Shown here: positions 9,015 to 20,000 of the stretch, piece by piece
How the letters are laid out: the number at the start of each line of letters is the position of its first letter
How positions within the stretch are numbered: the first letter of the stretch is position 1
Assembly (NCBI GenBank): GCA_959026725.1
Contig: CAUFMG010000005.1
Coordinates: 1-64,000 of the forward strand
Direction: 5' to 3'
Length of the DNA stretch: 64,000 nt
From: an uncultured Collinsella sp.
GTDB lineage: Bacteria; Actinomycetota; Coriobacteriia; Coriobacteriales; Coriobacteriaceae
Position numbers and translations under genes: made by a program
Notes under the pieces: model-generated
Databases searched by the model: none
Seen by the model: only the letters and a program-made list of their open reading frames with translations
Told to the model about the DNA's origin: nothing

Positions 9015-9377
9015 CTAGAACGTCGCGGACCACAGCCCGTGCAGGTTGCAATAGGCATAGACGGTACCGGTCTTGGAGCCGCCGGCAAAAAACGTCGCGG
9101 GCTTCATGCCGGGCTGGAGGTAATGGACCTCCAGACGGCCCTCGGCCTCAAGGGCAATCCACTCAATATAGTGCTCGGGCAGGCTGGGATGCTCAACCGA
9201 GCCCACGCGTGCGCGGATCACGTGACCGTCGCGCTCGCTCTCAACGACCGGCACGTGCTTTTCGAGCGCCGCGTCCTCGGTGTTCGCGGTCAGCTCCGTG
9301 CAGCCGGCAGGGGTCGCAACGTCGTCGCCAAGGGCGGCGATAAGCTTGCCATCGGGGTCCTTAAAGAATTTCGCCAT
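9015..9377 (-). CDS. Superoxide reductase (neelaredoxin/desulfoferrodoxin centre-II type)
   Basis: A 120-residue cytoplasmic non-haem iron enzyme that reduces superoxide to peroxide without making oxygen, an oxidative defence typical of anaerobes. The iron ligands are visible: His in EKHVPV, His in SVEHP, His in EHYIEWI, and Cys plus His in CNLHGLW. The catalytic Glu-Lys pair precedes the first His. The N-terminal four-cysteine desulforedoxin domain of two-iron desulfoferrodoxins is absent, so this is the one-iron form. A good site (AAAGGAG) precedes the ATG at 9377; the ORF upstream of it is non-coding. It has its own terminator. Confidence 0.93.
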   Translation of the reverse strand: MAKFFKDPDGKLIAALGDDVATPAGCTELTANTEDAALEKHVPVVESERDGHVIRARVGSVEHPSLPEHYIEWIALEAEGRLEVHYLQPGMKPATFFAGGSKTGTVYAYCNLHGLWSATF

Positions 9378-9527
9378 GATGTTCTCCTTTGCTGATGTGC
9401 CAATGTTCTCGATGGTTCTTATGCCCAAAGGCAGGCGAACCATCCACGGCATGGCAAATGAACACATAACGGGCGGGGACGATGGGACAGCGCGTGCTAT
9501 CCGCCCTGGCGGCCCCGCCCGAGCGGA

Positions 9528-12500
9528 TTAGCGCCCGTCGCCGCCCAGCAGCGCCAAAACATCTTCGCGGGTAAACAGCGCCGACGAGATGCCGTCACCG
9601 CCGAGCACGCTGTTGACCAGGTCGCGCTTGGACTCCTGCATCTGCATAATGCGTTCCTCGATCGTGTCCTTGGCGATGAGCTTGTACACGGTCACGGTAT
9701 GTTGCTGGCCAATGCGGTGCGCGCGGTCGGTTGCCTGGTCCTGCGCGGCCACGTTCCACCACGGGTCGTAGTGAATGACCACGTCGGCCGCCGTCAGGTT
9801 AAGGCCCACGCCGCCCGCCTTGAGCGAGATCAAAAAGACCGGCACCTCGACCGCCTGGAACTGCGCGACCATCTTGGCGCGGCTCTCCTTGGACGAAGCG
9901 CCCGTGAGCTTAAGAAAGCCGATGTCCTCCTTGGCCAGGCGCTTGCCGATGATATCGAGCATACCCGTAAACTGGCTGAACAACAGGATGCGATGCCCGC
10001 CGTCGAGTGCGCCGTGCACGAGCTCCATGCACGTATCGAGCTTGGCGCTCCCCGCCTTGTAATCCTCGTAGTGTAGACGCGGGTCGCAGCAGATCTGGCG
10101 CAGCTTGGTGAGCTCGGCGAGCACCTTGAGCTTGTCTTTCTTAAACTCGGATGCCTCGCGGTGCTGTACCTGCTGGGCGATGCGGTCCTGGTTTGCCAGG
10201 TACAGCTTGCGCTGCTCGCCGGTGAGCTGAGCCACGACAGTGTCCTCGATCTTTTCGGGCAGATCGGCCACCACGTCCTCCTTGACACGACGCAGCACAA
10301 ACGGCGACACGAGTGCCTGCAGGCGAGCGGCGCTGTCACCCTCGGCGTGCTCGACCGGGCTTTCGAAGCGTTTGGCAAACGACTCGCGCGTGCCAAGCAG
10401 GCCCGGCATCAAAAAGTCGAAGATGCTCCAGAGCTCGGACAAGCGGTTTTCGATGGGCGTGCCCGTCAGGGCAAAGCGCACGCCGGCAGGCAGGCGCTTT
10501 GCGGCGCGCGCCACCTGCGTGAGCGGGTTTTTAATGTACTGGGCCTCATCGAGCACCACACGGGCAAAGTCCCGCTCGACGTACTCGTCGATATCGCGCC
10601 GCATAAGGTCATACGACGTTACAACCACGTTGTGCTCGGCAACGCCGGCAATTTGCACGCGACGCTGGGCCTTGGCGCCCACAATGGCGCACACGTCGAG
10701 CGACGGGGCAAAGCGCTCCAGCTCGGCGGTCCAGTTGTACACAAGCGACGCAGGGCACACCACAAGCGTGGGCTTAGCGTCCCCCGCTTCCACGCGCGCC
10801 AGGATATGTGCGATCATCTGCAGCGTTTTGCCCAGGCCCATATCGTCGGCCAAGATGCCGCCGAGGCCCAGGTGCTCGAGCGAGCCGAGCCACTGGTAGC
10901 CGTCGACCTGATAGCCGCGCAGTGTGGCCTTGAGCGAGACCGGCACCGTAAAGTCCATCTTGCCGAGCGTATCCAGGCGCTCGACGGTGCGACGGAACGC
11001 AGCGTCGCGATCGGCCTCGAGCGCGGGCGTGCGCGCAAGCATGCTGTCGACGAACAGGGTGCTCGACGCGGGAAGCGACACGCCGTCGAGCAGGTCGACA
11101 GCATCGACCCCCAGATCCTCGGCAAGGCCAAACGCGGCACGCGCTCCCTCGTCCAGGCGAATGATGTCGCCCGACGTGAGACGCGCAAACGTCTGGTGAC
11201 GCTTGTAGGAGTCGAGGTAGATGGCAAGGTCTGCCGCCGAAAGACCGCTTGCGCCCAGCTCGACGTCGAGCAGGCTGCTCTTGACGGTCGCACGCACCGA
11301 AAGCTTGGGCGCAGGGCGGACCGAGACCTGGCGCAGGCGGTCGCTGAGCATGACCTCACCCAGCTCGGACAGCACAGACAGACCCTCGGTGAGCAGGCAG
11401 AACAAACTCTCGTCATCGCGTTCCTCAAACGCCAGGCCGCCCTCGTAAAAGTCGAAATACAGGGCCGCCGTGTCCATAACGCGAAACTCTGCCACCTCGT
11501 CGCGCGGAGGCACGCCCGGGCGCCGCTCTTCGAAGGGGCTGCCCGGAGCGCCCAGGCTAAAGAGATCTGCCGACCAGTCGCCGTAGGTAACCGTAATTTT
11601 GCAGGTCACGAGCCCATCGTCGACGCCGATCGCCATGGCAAAGCTCGGCTCGGGCGCCACGGTATCGAGCGCGGCAGGCGCGGTAAGGTCGGTGTAGTCG
11701 CGCAAAATGGGCAGCGCCATACGACAGAACTCCCCCACCTGGTCGGCGGCGATATGGACCGGCGTGCGACAGGGCAGCAAGCGCGATAGGAACGGCGCCG
11801 CATGCTGGGCAAACGCTACATCGGCGCGGCGCGCACAGCGGGTGTCGACCAGATAGGCAACATCGCCCGAAGCAAAGCAGTATGCATCGGCCGGCAGGCG
11901 CAGATCGTAGCTGCCACCAGCCGCCGGCGCGATTTTGGCGGCAAGGAGCGGTGGGCGCTTAGACGGCGCCTCGTCCTCCCCTTCTGGAGACAGTTCAACC
12001 GCCACGTCATAGGTGCGATGCGTCGTCGTCCCCCGCGACCAGGCGGGCTCAAAGGAGATGGTCTGGCCGCGCAGCAGGTCCAGCACATATACGATGCTAT
12101 GCTCGGACAGCGGCAACTGACGCTCGGCGACAAAACCGCTACGGGCAAAGTCGTACGACGCCGAACGCGAGCTTGTGATGTCATCGAGATAGGCAACGGT
12201 CGTCACAACAAGGTTGAGCAGCTTTGTCGACACGTCTTCGAAGGCTTCGGGCGTATGGACAAACGTGAGTTTCTTGCCGTACGAGAAGGTGCCGCCGCGC
12301 ACGTAGGCGTCGGCCATGCCGTCGATATCCTTGACCACGTAGGACACCGAACCGCAGCGGATGCGGAACTCGAGCGCCCAGCTAAAGCGGTCGGCGAACA
12401 GCGGATTGTAGTACGGCACCAACGAGGGTTCCAATGCCGCTTTGGGGGCGTCGGGATCAACGGCACTGGCAAGCTTGCGGCGCATGCTCGCCAGCTCATC

Positions 12501-12992
12501 CATGCGCGCGTCCGAAAGATCGGAGAGCGCCGCCATGAGGCTGGGGCTCGTGGGGACGGGCGCCGGGAAGGGAAAGTTGGGATTGACGGCCGGCGCTTTG
12601 GGCGCGGGGCGCGCGGGCTGTTTCGGCTGCGCCGTAAACGTGCGAACCGGTGTGCGCAGCCCCTCAACAGGCTCAATGCCGCTGGCGTCCAGGTACGCCA
12701 GCGCCGTGGCGATGGTGTGCTTGCACATGCCGGGGTAGCGATAGGCAGCGGGGCAATCGCAGTCGTAATCGATCACCTCGTGCTCGTCCATATCGAGCGC
12801 CACGTGCGTCTTGTACAGGTCGCCGCGCGAGCCGCGCACCGAGCCCTCAACCGTCACGTTTTTGGAGAAGCGCGAGCCGCTGTCCTCAATCGACAACACG
12901 GCGCCGTTGAGCATGAGCGAGCGGCCCTTCATAAAGGTACCGCTCAGCGCCGCCTCTTTCCGGAGCGCCTGCACAAACGTCCCCTGTGCCAT
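9528..12992 (-). CDS. SWIM zinc-finger SNF2-family helicase/ATPase
   Basis: A 1154-residue Swi2/Snf2-type DNA translocase. A SWIM zinc finger lies near residues 65-90 (CDC...CKH around YDCDCPAAYRYPGMCKH). A long divergent middle region follows. The two RecA-like lobes start near 700, with motif I DDMGLGKT near 715, motif II DEAQ near 814, motif III LTGTPIENR, and motif VI QATDRAHRIGQ close to the C terminus. The family remodels protein-DNA complexes or aids repair; the exact role is unknown. The start at 12992 follows GGAGGAA, 38 bases after the dnaE stop on the same strand, so the two genes may be co-transcribed. Confidence 0.93.
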   Translation of the reverse strand: MAQGTFVQALRKEAALSGTFMKGRSLMLNGAVLSIEDSGSRFSKNVTVEGSVRGSRGDLYKTHVALDMDEHEVIDYDCDCPAAYRYPGMCKHTIATALAYLDASGIEPVEGLRTPVRTFTAQPKQPARPAPKAPAVNPNFPFPAPVPTSPSLMAALSDLSDARMDELASMRRKLASAVDPDAPKAALEPSLVPYYNPLFADRFSWALEFRIRCGSVSYVVKDIDGMADAYVRGGTFSYGKKLTFVHTPEAFEDVSTKLLNLVVTTVAYLDDITSSRSASYDFARSGFVAERQLPLSEHSIVYVLDLLRGQTISFEPAWSRGTTTHRTYDVAVELSPEGEDEAPSKRPPLLAAKIAPAAGGSYDLRLPADAYCFASGDVAYLVDTRCARRADVAFAQHAAPFLSRLLPCRTPVHIAADQVGEFCRMALPILRDYTDLTAPAALDTVAPEPSFAMAIGVDDGLVTCKITVTYGDWSADLFSLGAPGSPFEERRPGVPPRDEVAEFRVMDTAALYFDFYEGGLAFEERDDESLFCLLTEGLSVLSELGEVMLSDRLRQVSVRPAPKLSVRATVKSSLLDVELGASGLSAADLAIYLDSYKRHQTFARLTSGDIIRLDEGARAAFGLAEDLGVDAVDLLDGVSLPASSTLFVDSMLARTPALEADRDAAFRRTVERLDTLGKMDFTVPVSLKATLRGYQVDGYQWLGSLEHLGLGGILADDMGLGKTLQMIAHILARVEAGDAKPTLVVCPASLVYNWTAELERFAPSLDVCAIVGAKAQRRVQIAGVAEHNVVVTSYDLMRRDIDEYVERDFARVVLDEAQYIKNPLTQVARAAKRLPAGVRFALTGTPIENRLSELWSIFDFLMPGLLGTRESFAKRFESPVEHAEGDSAARLQALVSPFVLRRVKEDVVADLPEKIEDTVVAQLTGEQRKLYLANQDRIAQQVQHREASEFKKDKLKVLAELTKLRQICCDPRLHYEDYKAGSAKLDTCMELVHGALDGGHRILLFSQFTGMLDIIGKRLAKEDIGFLKLTGASSKESRAKMVAQFQAVEVPVFLISLKAGGVGLNLTAADVVIHYDPWWNVAAQDQATDRAHRIGQQHTVTVYKLIAKDTIEERIMQMQESKRDLVNSVLGGDGISSALFTREDVLALLGGDGR

Positions 12993-13030
12993 CACTTCCT
13001 CCAATCTCGCGCGGGCCAGCAAGGTCGTCC

Positions 13031-16000
13031 TTAGATCACCGTCACTCTGCCTTGGTTACCCACGATGGCCTTGGCCTCGGCCAGCAGCGGAATCGAGCGC
13101 GCGTTGACCTTAGCAGGTACCTCGGCACGCAGCACGCGCCCGTCCACCTGCTCGATAAAGATCTCCACACGGTCGCCGCCCGGGTTGGTGGTGAGCACCG
13201 TGGCGAGACGCGCCATGTTGCCCTGGCTAAAGCGGCTGTTGGGCACCATGACCTCAAACACCTTGGGCTTGTTGTTCTCCTCGTTGAGCTCGAGCGGCAC
13301 GATCTCCTGCGCGATGATCTGGTCGCCGCGGTCCGAGCGCTCGAGCTTGCCCTTAATGCGCACAAAGGCGTCGGACAGCTGCGCGCCCGTCTCGGGATCG
13401 ACCTCGCCGTACAGGTACCCCTCGGCCTCCTTGTAGGTCTTGGGGAACACCACGACCGTGGCCTCGCCTTCCATGTCCTCGAGCTGCACGATGCCCATGG
13501 GGTCGCCGTTTTTGGTCACGCGCTTGGACACGCTCGAGACCATGCCGGCCCACCACAGCGCCTTACCCTCGGGAATCTCCTGGTTGATGGTGCCGCCCGT
13601 AGGATTCTGAACTTCGTAGCCGGTGTCGATCTGCGAGAACGAGAAGTCGCGCGCTTTGCTGAGCGCATACTCAAACGGGCGCAGCGGGTGGTCCGAGACA
13701 TAGATGCCCAGAACCTCCTTCTCCTGGCTCAGCTTGAGGTGGCGGTCCCATTCCTGGCCATCCGGATCGGGCACGCTGACCTCAAAGCCCGAGCCCTCAA
13801 CATCACCGAACATGTCAAAGAACGAGGTCTGGCCGCTCGCGCGGTCCTTCTGGCGCTTTACCGCGGCGTCGATGATGTTCTCGGGGTTGTTCTTGTCCAC
13901 AAAGTGCATCATCTGGCGGCGCGGATAGCCCGTGGAGTCGAAGGCGCCTGCCTTGATCAGCGATTCGATCACGCGGCGGTTGGCCTGGCTCGAGTCCACG
14001 CGCTCGACAAAGTCGTGCAGCGTCTTAAACGGGCCGCCCGCCTCGCGCTCGGCAATGATCGCCTGCGCCACGCCGGTGCCCACGCCGCGGATGCCGGCCA
14101 GACCAAAGCGCACGCCTTCCTTGGTAGCCGTGAACTCGGTACCGGACTCGTTGACATCTGGCGAAAGCACAGGGATGCCGTCGTGACGGCACGCCGAGAC
14201 GTAGTGAACGATCTTGTCGGTCTTACCCGTATAGGACGTCAGAACGGCCGCCATGTACTCGTGCGGATAGTGCGCCTTGAGCCACGCCGTCTGCATAACC
14301 AGGATGGCGTAGCCGGCGGAGTGCGACTTGTTAAAGGCGTAAGATGCGAACTCGAGAACATCGTCCCAAATCTTCTGGGCGACCTCGCGCGTGTAGTTGT
14401 TCTTGATAGCGCCGTTCATCCAGTGGTCGTAGGTGGTCTCGTCCGAGCCATCCTCCCAGTGGAGCACCGTCGACGTGAGCAGCTTGATCTTTTTCTTAGC
14501 CACGGGCTTACGGATACGCGAGTCCGATTCGCCCTTGGAGAAGCCGCACATCTCGACGGAGATGAGCATAACCTGCTCCTGGTAGACCATGGTGCCGTAG
14601 GTTTCGCCCAGAATGTCGTCCAGACGGTCGTCGTAGGAGACGGCCGGCTCCTTGCCGTTCATACGGTTGATGTAGGACGAAACCATGCCGGCGCCCAGCG
14701 GGCCCGGGCGGTACAGAGCGATCAATGCTACGACGTGCTTGTACTCGGTGGGCTTCATGTTCTTGATCGTGGCCGTCATGCCGGCGGACTCGACCTGGAA
14801 GACGCCGGCGGTGTGGCCGGAACCCATGAGCTTAAAGATCTCGGGATCGTCAAAGGGAATATCTTCCTCTTTGATGTCGATGCCGAAGTTCTTTTTGATG
14901 TTGGCCTTTGCCTTGGAGATAACCGTCAGCGTACGCAGGCCCAGGAAGTCCATCTTGAGCAGGCCCATGTCGGCAACGGTATGGCCCTCGTACTGGGTAA
15001 TCTCGACGCCGCCCTTGGTGTCGAGCTTGGTGGGCACGTGCTCGTTGACGGGGTCGCGGCAGATCAGAACGGCGCACGCGTGCACGCCCTCGCCACGGGT
15101 GAGGCCCTCGATCGAGAGCGCCGTGTCGATGATGCGGCGGGCGTCGTCGTCCTTTTTATAGGCCTCGGCAAAATCTGGGTTAAACAGATCCTCTTTGCCG
15201 GGTTGTTTTTCGAGTACCTGCTTGAGCTTGACCTTGGGGTCGCTCGAGACCATCTTGGACAGGCGCTGGCCCATGTAGACCGGGTAGTCCAAGACGCGCG
15301 CGGCGTCGTTGATGGCCTGCTTGGCCTTGATGGTCGAGTAGGTGATGACGTGGGTGACCTTCTCGGGGCCGTAGAGCTGGCGAACGTGCTCCACGACCTC
15401 GAGGCGCCGCTCGTCGTCGAAGTCCATATCGATATCGGGCATCTCGGTACGCTGCGGAGACAGGAACCTCTCGAACATCAGGCCGTTTTCGAGCGGGTCG
15501 AACGCGGTGATGTTCATGGCATAGGCGACGATAGCGCCGGCTGCCGAGCCACGGCCGGGACCGACGCCGATGCCGTTATCCTTGGCCCATTGCACATACT
15601 CGGCAACGATCAAGAAGTAGGCGGCAAAACCCTTGTCGCAAATGACCTTGTATTCGTACTCAAAGCGCTCTTTGATGTTGACGCCGCCGATCTCGCGCGT
15701 GGCCCAGTCGTCACCGTAGTGCTGGCGCAGGCCCTTCTCGCACTCGCGGCGGAACTGGCTCTCGTGCGTCTCGCCGGGGTCGAGCAACGGAAAGCGCGGC
15801 AGGATGATGGAGTCCCAGTCCAGCTCAACGTAGCACTTGTCGGCGATCTCGAGCGTGTTGTCGCAGGCCTCGGGGCAATACGGGAACATCGCCCGCATCT
15901 CCTCCTCGGTCTTCATGTAAAACTCCGAGCCGGTCATGCGCATGCGGTTGGGGTCGTCGACCTTGGCGTTCATGCCAATGCACATGATGACGTCCTGCAC

Positions 16001-16834
16001 GGGCGCATCCTCGCGGCGCAGGTAGTGGAAGTCGTTGGTAGCGATAACCTTGACGCCCACCTGCTTGGCGATATCGATGAGCTTACGGTCCATCTGCTCG
16101 TCGGTCAGGCCGTTGTCGGTGGTGATGCCGTGTTCCTGGATCTCGATGTAAAAGTCGCCGGGGTCGAAGGTGTCACGGAAGGTCTCGGCCCACTTGATGG
16201 CGCCCTCCGTGTCACCGCGGTCGATGTATTTGGGGATGATGCCCGCGATGCAGGCACTCGTGCAGATCATGCCCTTGGCGTGGCGGCGCAGGTTGTCGAG
16301 CGTCACGCGCGGCTTGTAGTAAAAGCCCTGCACGGCAGCCTCGGAAACCGTCTGCATCAGGTTGACGTAGCCCTCCTGGTCCTTGGCCAGAAGAATCATG
16401 TGGTAGAGCTCGGGCTTATGGTCGCGGGCAAGGGTCTCGTCCGGCGTAAAGTAGACCTCGCAGCCAAAGATGGGTTTGATGACCAGGGGCGGCTTGAGCT
16501 CGTCGATGTTGCCCTTCTCGTCCCACATGGCCATGTCCTTCACATACTGGGCATGCTCGCGCGGGTTTGCCTCGGGATCGGGCTCCACCAGCTCGTCGCG
16601 GCGGTCCTTTTCCAAGAAGGCCTTGTCGTGGCTCCAGGTTTTGTACTCGGGCGTGTTGTGGTTGACGGCGTCGCAGGCCAGCGCCAGGTCGGGCACGCCA
16701 TACATGTAGCCGTGGTCGGTAATGGCCACGGCGGGCATGCCCAGCTCTACGGCACGGTTGACCATATCCTGGATACGGGTTGCGCCGTCGAGCATGGAAA
16801 AAACAGTGTGATTGTGCAGATGGACGAATGCCAT
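13031..16834 (-). CDS. dnaE: DNA polymerase III alpha subunit
   Basis: The 1267-residue replicative polymerase (family C, DnaE1). The N-terminal PHP domain begins with FVHLHNHTVFS and retains the metal-ligand pattern (HxH, TDHG, a Glu in GCEVYF, ATNDFHY), which in several bacteria supports 3'-5' proofreading. The palm catalytic aspartates lie in PDIDMDF near residue 468. A helix-hairpin-helix region and a C-terminal OB domain (VQLEDMEGEATVVVF) complete the usual order. A long antisense reading frame across it is an effect of codon bias. The SNF2 gene follows 38 bases downstream. Confidence 0.97.
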   Translation of the reverse strand: MAFVHLHNHTVFSMLDGATRIQDMVNRAVELGMPAVAITDHGYMYGVPDLALACDAVNHNTPEYKTWSHDKAFLEKDRRDELVEPDPEANPREHAQYVKDMAMWDEKGNIDELKPPLVIKPIFGCEVYFTPDETLARDHKPELYHMILLAKDQEGYVNLMQTVSEAAVQGFYYKPRVTLDNLRRHAKGMICTSACIAGIIPKYIDRGDTEGAIKWAETFRDTFDPGDFYIEIQEHGITTDNGLTDEQMDRKLIDIAKQVGVKVIATNDFHYLRREDAPVQDVIMCIGMNAKVDDPNRMRMTGSEFYMKTEEEMRAMFPYCPEACDNTLEIADKCYVELDWDSIILPRFPLLDPGETHESQFRRECEKGLRQHYGDDWATREIGGVNIKERFEYEYKVICDKGFAAYFLIVAEYVQWAKDNGIGVGPGRGSAAGAIVAYAMNITAFDPLENGLMFERFLSPQRTEMPDIDMDFDDERRLEVVEHVRQLYGPEKVTHVITYSTIKAKQAINDAARVLDYPVYMGQRLSKMVSSDPKVKLKQVLEKQPGKEDLFNPDFAEAYKKDDDARRIIDTALSIEGLTRGEGVHACAVLICRDPVNEHVPTKLDTKGGVEITQYEGHTVADMGLLKMDFLGLRTLTVISKAKANIKKNFGIDIKEEDIPFDDPEIFKLMGSGHTAGVFQVESAGMTATIKNMKPTEYKHVVALIALYRPGPLGAGMVSSYINRMNGKEPAVSYDDRLDDILGETYGTMVYQEQVMLISVEMCGFSKGESDSRIRKPVAKKKIKLLTSTVLHWEDGSDETTYDHWMNGAIKNNYTREVAQKIWDDVLEFASYAFNKSHSAGYAILVMQTAWLKAHYPHEYMAAVLTSYTGKTDKIVHYVSACRHDGIPVLSPDVNESGTEFTATKEGVRFGLAGIRGVGTGVAQAIIAEREAGGPFKTLHDFVERVDSSQANRRVIESLIKAGAFDSTGYPRRQMMHFVDKNNPENIIDAAVKRQKDRASGQTSFFDMFGDVEGSGFEVSVPDPDGQEWDRHLKLSQEKEVLGIYVSDHPLRPFEYALSKARDFSFSQIDTGYEVQNPTGGTINQEIPEGKALWWAGMVSSVSKRVTKNGDPMGIVQLEDMEGEATVVVFPKTYKEAEGYLYGEVDPETGAQLSDAFVRIKGKLERSDRGDQIIAQEIVPLELNEENNKPKVFEVMVPNSRFSQGNMARLATVLTTNPGGDRVEIFIEQVDGRVLRAEVPAKVNARSIPLLAEAKAIVGNQGRVTVI

Positions 16835-16921
16835 GTGATGAGCTCCGATGCGGGTTCGTGTTCTGACTGAACGATTTTACCCCACGGCACGGACAGCACC
16901 CGAACCTAGCCAAACCAACAC

Positions 16922-17048
16922 GGGTAGCTAATTTGGGACGGGGCTTTTTTAGCTACCCTTTGACTGACGGCGAACGAGTCGGGGTCGGAATACATCTCAA
17001 CCGATGTATGGAGGTAGCTAAAAGAGCCCCGTCCCAAATTAGCTACCC
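16922..17048. repeat. Long nested palindrome between addA and dnaE
   Basis: The left arm (16922-16957) and right arm (17013-17048) are near-complementary over about 36 bases and contain TTTGGGACGGGGC and its complement. Each arm itself begins with GGTAGCTA and ends with TAGCTACC, so each can also fold alone. A further GCGGTGG / CCACCGC hairpin lies at about 17056-17084. The rest of the gap (16835-17097) holds only the dnaE promoter region. Confidence 0.8.
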
Positions 17049-17097
17049 CTGAGCTGCGGTGGAATCGGGAGGGATCCCACCGCAAGTTATCTGAGGG

Positions 17098-20000
17098 CTA
17101 GAGATTGTAGGTGACTACTTGGGGTTCGGCGGGTTCGACGAAGATGGTTGGATCCGGCTGCTCCACACGGACGAACTTGACGGTCGCGGCCTCAAAGCCC
17201 GCCTTGTGCAAAACATCAGCGTAGACGCGCGCCTGCAGGGCGTGCTTCTCGAGCAGCTGGTCCGGTGCCTCATCCGGCGTGCCACCCGTCTTGTAATCGA
17301 TGACCAGCGCGCGTGACGGATCGGCCGGGTCGGTGGCCAGTGCATCGATGGCGCCCTCGGCATAGGCACCGTAGCGGGCGATGTCCTCGTCCTCGCAGCC
17401 CAGCGAGAAGAACGGCACTTCGGCACGGACGCACGGCCAGGCAAGAAGCTCAGCACGGACCGACGACTTGAGCCAGCGATCCAGAGCGACATCGAAGCGC
17501 TCGCGCTGCTCCGGCGTCAGGCGCCACAGGCGCGCCAGCGCATCGGCACGCTCAGCGGGCAGCGCATCGGCACCCATCTCGATCAGCCACTGGCAGGCGG
17601 CATGGAACGCCGAGCCCAGTGCCATGGGGTTGCCGGCAGGCTCAACGGCGGCCACGTCTGCATCCGTCATCTCCGAGCCATCCAACTCGGCATCATCGCC
17701 GGACTCGTCCATGGGAACACGAGCCTCGGCGGCACGATCTTCCGTCTCGGCATGGAGTGCCGCGGCGATTGACGAGTAGCTATACGAGTCACGCATCGGA
17801 TACGGACAGATGCCCATGCGCACACCCACTGCCTGGGGATACACAAGCTCAAACGAATCGGGCTTGGGGTCGGCAGGACCGGGGACGATTGTACTGGCCG
17901 AATCGTCGGCAGCATCTGTATCGACATCGCCACGAACAAGCCCACCCTCGGCATCCAGCGAAGCGTTGGCCTCAAACGCCCGCTCGCCAAAGGTAAAGTC
18001 CGCGAGCGAAATGAGCTCGTAGTCGCCCGGCTGGGAGTTGTCGAACACCAGGTGGTCGGCATCGAGCTGCGGCATATCCAGAGCGTCGGTCGGCAAAATA
18101 CGGCGCAGCACGTCGTAGGTCAGATCGGTCTCGACGTCGAAGGCCGGCGCACACAGCTTGCCACGGCTCACGCCGGCATCCATCGCCAAGATCACCAGCT
18201 CGCGCGCACGCGTCATGGCAACGTAGAGCAAGCGGGCCCGCTCCTCGAGCGAAAGCCGCAGGTCATCGTTGCGCAGGCGAGCAAATGCCTCGGCGGGAGA
18301 ACCCGTCGCGCAGACGTCCTCCATGAGCTCCGGCGGCAACCACAGCGACGTGCCCTTACCCTTAAACGCATGCTCAAACTGCTTTTTGACGTCGTCGCCC
18401 TTCACAAAGGTGCCGTCGGCAAGCTTAACGCCGTCGAAGCGTGCCGGCAGCGCCACGACCTGCGCTCCGCCCTCGACACGTCCCATCTGTGCCGCACCCG
18501 AGGACTTACGCACGCCAAAGCACTCGGCAACCGCCACGACCGGATATTCCAGGCCCTTGGACGCATGCACGGTCATGATGCGCACCGCGCCGTCACCCTC
18601 CTCGTTGAGGGCACCCGGGGCCTCCTTGCCCGCCAAGAAGCGGTCGAAGGCGAGCGCAATGGAGCGCGGAGAATTGCCGAACTCGGCCTCTGCCTCGGCC
18701 ACGGCGTCGAGCGCCTTGAGCACGTTGGCGGCAATGGCCTTGCCCTCGGGGCCGCGCTTCGCCAGGCGCACGAACCAGCCGGAGGCGTTGACAGTATCGC
18801 GCGCGATGGCGGCGAACGAATCGCGGCCCACGCGACGAAGCGCATACCGCAGCACCTCGCGGGCGCGCGTCACGAGCGGCAAGTCTTGCAAACCCGGCAC
18901 ATCGGAATCGCTCATGATGCCCGCATCGATGTTGCGGCGCGAGGTCTCCCCCGTCTGATCGTCAAGCTTGGTCGCCAGCGCCAAAAACTCCTGGGCGCCC
19001 AGCGCAAACATCGGCGATGCCAGCAGCGGCATGAGGCCCTGCGCCGTATCGGCCGGATTGGCAAGCGTGCAGACTAGGGCGCGCACCGTCTGCACCTCGG
19101 CAGCCTGCGCAAAAACCGAGCCGCCCGCGATGACGCAGTCGAGCCCCTGGTTGCGGAAAGCCTGGGCATAGACATCGGCATTGGTCATGCGCCCCAGCAG
19201 CAGCACCATACCGCCCTGGGGCTGGCCCGCTTTAACGAGTGCTTGGAATCGCTCCGCAATCGCGCGAGCTTTCGCCTGCGTTCGCTCCTGCGTACTGCCA
19301 CCGGCAACGAAGATCGCCTGGCGGCGCGATGCCTTCGCCTTGAGCTTGTCCTCGCGTTTGTCGCTCGGTTCAAGATCCAAGAACCCCTGCATCAAACCAC
19401 CGGTGTCGCCGTCAAAGACGCGCGCTACGTAGCGCAACACCTCGTCGTGGCTGCGGAAGTTGCGCACGAGTTTGACGAGTTCGCCAGCGGGGGCATCGGA
19501 CGCGGCAGCCGTCTCGGACGCAGCAGAGGAGCCCACCTTGCGCTCCTGGCGACGGAATACCTCGACCTCGGCACCACGGAAGCGGTAGATCGACTGCTGC
19601 GCATCGCCTACGGTGCACAGCGCGCGCTCCCCCGCGCCCGTCAGGTAACGAATCAAATCGACCTGCATCTGATCGGTGTCCTGGAACTCATCGATCATGA
19701 CCATCTTAAAGCGACCCTCATAGGCCGCTCGGATGGCGGGATAATCGCGCAGCGCCTCGTACGCCATGCGCAGCAGGTCGTTGTTATCAAGCGCGGACTG
19801 GCCGGCCTTGAGCGCACGGTACTCCGCCTCCACAGCACGAGCAAGCCCCACCAGCGCATCGAGCGCCGGGCCACCACAGGCCAGCACGATATTGATAAAT
19901 GCATCGGCAGCCTCGGCCTTGAGCAGCTCCACCTGTTCCTTAGGGAACGCCTTGCTCGCCCGAGGCATGCTGCACGACATCATGAGTCGCGCCGCATCCT

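Noticed and set aside
12986..16870. 1294-codon plus-strand open frame opposite dnaE
   Set aside because: The minus strand encodes a complete DnaE with all motifs. The plus frame has no recognisable domain and comes from GC-rich codon bias.
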